In this document: positions 61,800 to 64,000 of the stretch, one piece after another
Layout of the letters: each line of letters begins with the position of its first letter
Position numbering within the stretch: the stretch's first letter is position 1
DNA from: Solirubrum puertoriconensis
Lineage (GTDB): Bacteria; Bacteroidota; Bacteroidia; Cytophagales; Hymenobacteraceae
NCBI RefSeq assembly: GCF_001483135.1
Contig: NZ_LNAL01000008.1
Span: 558,001 to 622,000, forward strand
Reading direction: 5' to 3'
Length of the DNA: 64,000 bases
The notes under the pieces: generated by a model
The model's database searches: none
The model's input: the letters and a program-made list of their open reading frames with translations, nothing else
Told to the model about the DNA's origin: nothing
Translations under genes and position numbers: made by a program

Positions 61800-62117
61800 C
61801 TAGGGTTTGGGCAGAGTGGGCTTCAACCGTCCTACTACGTAAAATTTGTCGAGCACATTTACGGTGTGCGGGGCATCTTGGTCAAGCTCGGCAGTTAAAT
61901 CTTGCCCGGCCCAGTGCTCGTAGTGGTGGCCGCGGCTCCAAAGCCGCGAGCGGGTGACGTCGTAAATCAGCCCTTGATAGGCAAACCAGATTTCGTCGCG
62001 GTCTTGTCCGTTGCGCAAAGCCAGCTGGTGCACCGAGTACTCGGGTAGCTCCGAAATGGGCGTGCCATCGGCCGTGGCGGGGATGTGCGGAATGCCAGAC
62101 TCCTCGGCCATTCTCAA
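61800..62117 (-). CDS. Cytochrome b5-like haem-binding domain protein
   Basis: A 105-residue protein whose core (about residues 28-98) matches the cytochrome b5 fold: the QLALRNGQDRDEIWFAYQGLIYDVTRSRLW start, then HHYEHWAGQDLTAELDQDAPH. This is the membrane-steroid-binding-like version in which the first axial His motif HPGG is replaced by GHHYEHWAGQDLT. Ligands could be His in HHYEHW and in DAPH. No signal peptide, so likely cytosolic. Located just 22 nt after the ureohydrolase-like gene, with no evident functional tie. Confidence 0.82.
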   Translation of the reverse strand: MRMAEESGIPHIPATADGTPISELPEYSVHQLALRNGQDRDEIWFAYQGLIYDVTRSRLWSRGHHYEHWAGQDLTAELDQDAPHTVNVLDKFYVVGRLKPTLPKP

Positions 62118-62139
62118 TTTGTTCTTCGCTTATAAATGC

Positions 62140-63282
62140 CTACCCCAGCAATGCTTGGGTTAAAATCCAGCGGTTGGGTAAGTCGCCTTGCGCCGCGCGC
62201 AGGTAGTCTTGGTAGCTGCACGGCACAATGCGGCGCACCGAGCTGTCGGCCAAGCTTTCTACCTCCATCCACCACTTTTCGGTGCGCTTGGCTTTGTAGA
62301 ACACCAGCTTGGCGGGGTTGCCGGGCAAGCCCACGGCGTAGCGGATAAAGCGGCGGCTGGTAAAATCGGTTTCGTTGCGGCGGTGGTAGTAGCCTTCCAC
62401 AAAGTACCACAGCATGGTGGCTGCTGTAGCAGCACCTAGGCCCAGCAGGTCGTGGTCGGGGCGGTAACCGTAGAGGCCAATGCTGGTGAGCTGGTCGTTG
62501 TGGCCGGCGTACCAGCACAACTGCGCCGCTTCCTCGGCCGTGAGGCCAAACGGCGACGCCGGTAAGTAGCCCGGAAACTCCGGCCAGCGCAGCGCGGTAA
62601 GGTCAAAGCTAACCAAATCGGCCTGGCGCAGCAGCGGCTCGGCCTGGCGCACATCGGCCCTGATTTCACCTAGGCGTAAGGTTTCAAAGTGTAGCTTCTC
62701 GAGGGCGGCCAGTACCGAGGTGGGTACCAAATACTGCTGATGCCCCAACTGCCCGAAGTTGAACAGGAAGTTGGGCTCGTGCATCAGAATGCGGCGCAGG
62801 TGCGTGTCCTCGGCGTGGGCACCGGCTTCCTCCACCATGTCCACGCGGGCATCCACGCAGGAGAGGCTCACAGGGCGGTCGAGGGTTTCGTAGGCCAAGA
62901 ACTGGCCAATGTCCAGGTCGTGCGAGCCGCCGAGCAAAATGGGCACCGTGTTGTGCTCGAGCAGGGCCGCCACAATCTCGCGCAGGCGCAGGTAGGTATC
63001 CTCCAACGTAAGGCCGTTGCGCAGGTTGCCCAGGTCGACGAGGCGGCAGGGGCCCGTGCCGCGCTGCAGTTGGTAAAAACGTTGGCGCACGGCATCGGGC
63101 GCCGAGGCAGCCGGCTGGCCGGCCGCGCTGCCGCGCCACTCGTTCAGGCCGATAATGGCTAGGTCGGCGGAGCGCCAATCGGGGAAAGTGTCAACGAAAC
63201 GGGCCGCGTGTGCGCCCAGCGTGGTGCTGCCCCATACGGACGCTTCGTCGGCGAGCGGGTCGAAAAACAGGGCCAGATTCAT
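62140..63282 (-). CDS. Formimidoylglutamase/arginase-family protein with altered metal site
   Basis: A 380-residue ureohydrolase-fold protein. The family's six Mn ligands are spread over GGxH, DAHxD, and SxDxD. Here they read GGSHD (His121 kept), DARVD (Asp144 and Asp148 kept, His replaced by Arg146), and SFDLT (Asp227 kept, second Asp replaced by Thr229). Two of six ligands are therefore missing, so a normal binuclear Mn site is doubtful. Bacteroidota homologues are often called formimidoylglutamase; no histidine-degradation genes are here. Could have a single metal or a non-catalytic role. Confidence 0.8.
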   Translation of the reverse strand: MNLALFFDPLADEASVWGSTTLGAHAARFVDTFPDWRSADLAIIGLNEWRGSAAGQPAASAPDAVRQRFYQLQRGTGPCRLVDLGNLRNGLTLEDTYLRLREIVAALLEHNTVPILLGGSHDLDIGQFLAYETLDRPVSLSCVDARVDMVEEAGAHAEDTHLRRILMHEPNFLFNFGQLGHQQYLVPTSVLAALEKLHFETLRLGEIRADVRQAEPLLRQADLVSFDLTALRWPEFPGYLPASPFGLTAEEAAQLCWYAGHNDQLTSIGLYGYRPDHDLLGLGAATAATMLWYFVEGYYHRRNETDFTSRRFIRYAVGLPGNPAKLVFYKAKRTEKWWMEVESLADSSVRRIVPCSYQDYLRAAQGDLPNRWILTQALLG

Positions 63283-63325
63283 AGCAAGAGGGCAGCCGCG
63301 CCAGCGCGCACAAGGCCGCTGGTGT

Positions 63326-63333
63326 CAAAGCTA
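63326..63333 (-). promoter_or_regulatory. Possible -7 box upstream of ureohydrolase-like gene
   Basis: TAGCTTTG on the minus strand fits TAnnTTTG, 44 bases before the start codon. No TTG at the right distance was seen. Confidence 0.35.
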
Positions 63334-63438
63334 CTGAAAAACCTTGCCTGAAGCATTCAGATTAAGGCCTCTTAATAGGCTTTAAGCCAAAAAATGTATT
63401 TATTTCAGGTAGAATTCCCTCCCGACCTTTAACTCCTT

Positions 63439-64000
63439 ATGGACGTTCGCCGCACCTTTGATATCCTGCCCCATCAGCTAAAAAACTTTCCGAAAGCTGA
63501 TTGCCTCGCAGCCAAGCGCGACGGCAAGTGGCAGCCGTTCAGCACGCAACAAGTTCTCGACAACGCCGAGCTGGTAAGCTTTGGCTTGCGAAAACTCGGT
63601 ATCGGGAAAGACGACAAAGTCGCCATCATCTCGATGAACCGCCCCGAGTGGCTGATGACCGACTTCGGTATTTCGCAACTTGGTGCCGTAACCGTGCCTA
63701 TGTACCCCACCATTACGGTGGAGGACTACGCCTATATTTTTGCCGATGCCGGCGTGAAGGCCGTAGTGGTATCAAACCAAGAACTCTACGATAAGGTAAA
63801 GCAGGCCACTGCCGGGCTCGACATCTCCGACGACTGCATCTTCACCCTCGACCGGGTGCCCGGCGCCCGCCACTTCGACGACCTGCTGGCCATGGGCAAA
63901 GGCGGCGACAAAGCCGAGCTGGAGCGCATGAAAGCCGCCGTGCAGCCCGACGACCTGCTCACGCTCATCTACACTTCGGGCACCACGGGCAAACCCAAGG
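63439..64000 (+). CDS. Long-chain acyl-CoA synthetase (AMP-forming), N-terminal part (cut by window edge)
   Basis: Open to the window end; 187 codons visible. The protein begins MDVRRTFDILPHQLKNFPKA, with the AMP-binding enzyme features VAIISMNRPEWLMTDFGISQLGAVTVPMYPT and the phosphate-binding P-loop YTSGTTGKPK at the very end of the window. This is the start of the acyl-activating fold typical of long-chain fatty-acid-CoA ligases. Chain length and regulation cannot be judged. Confidence 0.88.
   Translation, partial: MDVRRTFDILPHQLKNFPKADCLAAKRDGKWQPFSTQQVLDNAELVSFGLRKLGIGKDDKVAIISMNRPEWLMTDFGISQLGAVTVPMYPTITVEDYAYIFADAGVKAVVVSNQELYDKVKQATAGLDISDDCIFTLDRVPGARHFDDLLAMGKGGDKAELERMKAAVQPDDLLTLIYTSGTTGKPK

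Overview
The window is a chromosomal segment of an aerobic member of the Bacteroidota, most like the Cytophagales genus Hymenobacter or a close relative (inference). Reasons: GC-rich coding DNA; Bacteroidota-type promoters (TTTG or TTG, about 20-23 nt, then TAnnTTTG) instead of -35/-10 boxes; little Shine-Dalgarno sequence; outer-membrane families typical of the phylum (two DUF6089-like barrels, DUF2490, a TonB receptor with a carboxypeptidase-like domain); and an ExbB-ExbD-ExbD-TonB-TonB cluster. The palindrome CCTAGG is iterated about 80 times by eye.

Layout. 1-1342: end of feoB. 1468-5002 (minus): RsmI-type methyltransferase, esterase, orphan TPR histidine kinase. 5003-8923 (minus): selenium/B6 block (PH-like membrane protein, selD, VOC protein, mnmH, pdxJ). 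9162-22654 (plus): yqeY, cvpA, pabA, hydrolase, CBS protein, small Omp85-like barrel, nadK, two DUF6089-like proteins, uppS, bamA, two Skp/OmpH chaperones, rluD. 22732-29792 (minus): exbB-exbD-exbD-tonB-tonB, a small membrane protein, a PstS-like lipoprotein and a TPR protein. 30064-33708: mazG, glmM, cysteine desulfurase.

33803-40274 (minus) is the most unusual region: an apparently undescribed multi-peptide bacteriocin-like locus. It holds a C39 peptidase-ABC exporter, an HlyD adaptor, four short genes with double-glycine leaders, a fifth 48-codon ORF resembling one of the cores, a CPBP intramembrane protease (candidate immunity) and a small LuxR-type regulator. Three of the short genes (37386-37532, 39312-39491, 39522-39692) are easy to miss because of their size. 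Every core contains GxxxG, as in two-peptide class IIb bacteriocins. The middle of the region is AT-rich and nearly lacks CCTAGG, which suggests horizontal acquisition.

42053-55655 (minus) is a complete assimilatory sulfate-reduction block: cysH, cysD, cysN, cobA, cysJ, a TonB-dependent receptor, a DUF2490 barrel, cysI, and a fusion of siroheme dehydrogenase/chelatase with a TauE/SafE-type permease. A SAM-I riboswitch and a good promoter precede it; a 16-bp hairpin ends it. Three palindromic repeats sit in its gaps. 55801-64000: hemH with an internal cysteine cluster, era, a MITE-like palindrome, der, a small lipoprotein, a hypothetical protein, murQ, a cytochrome b5-like protein, a ureohydrolase homologue with two altered metal ligands, and the start of an acyl-CoA synthetase. 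I saw no rRNA, tRNA, CRISPR array, transposase or integrase.
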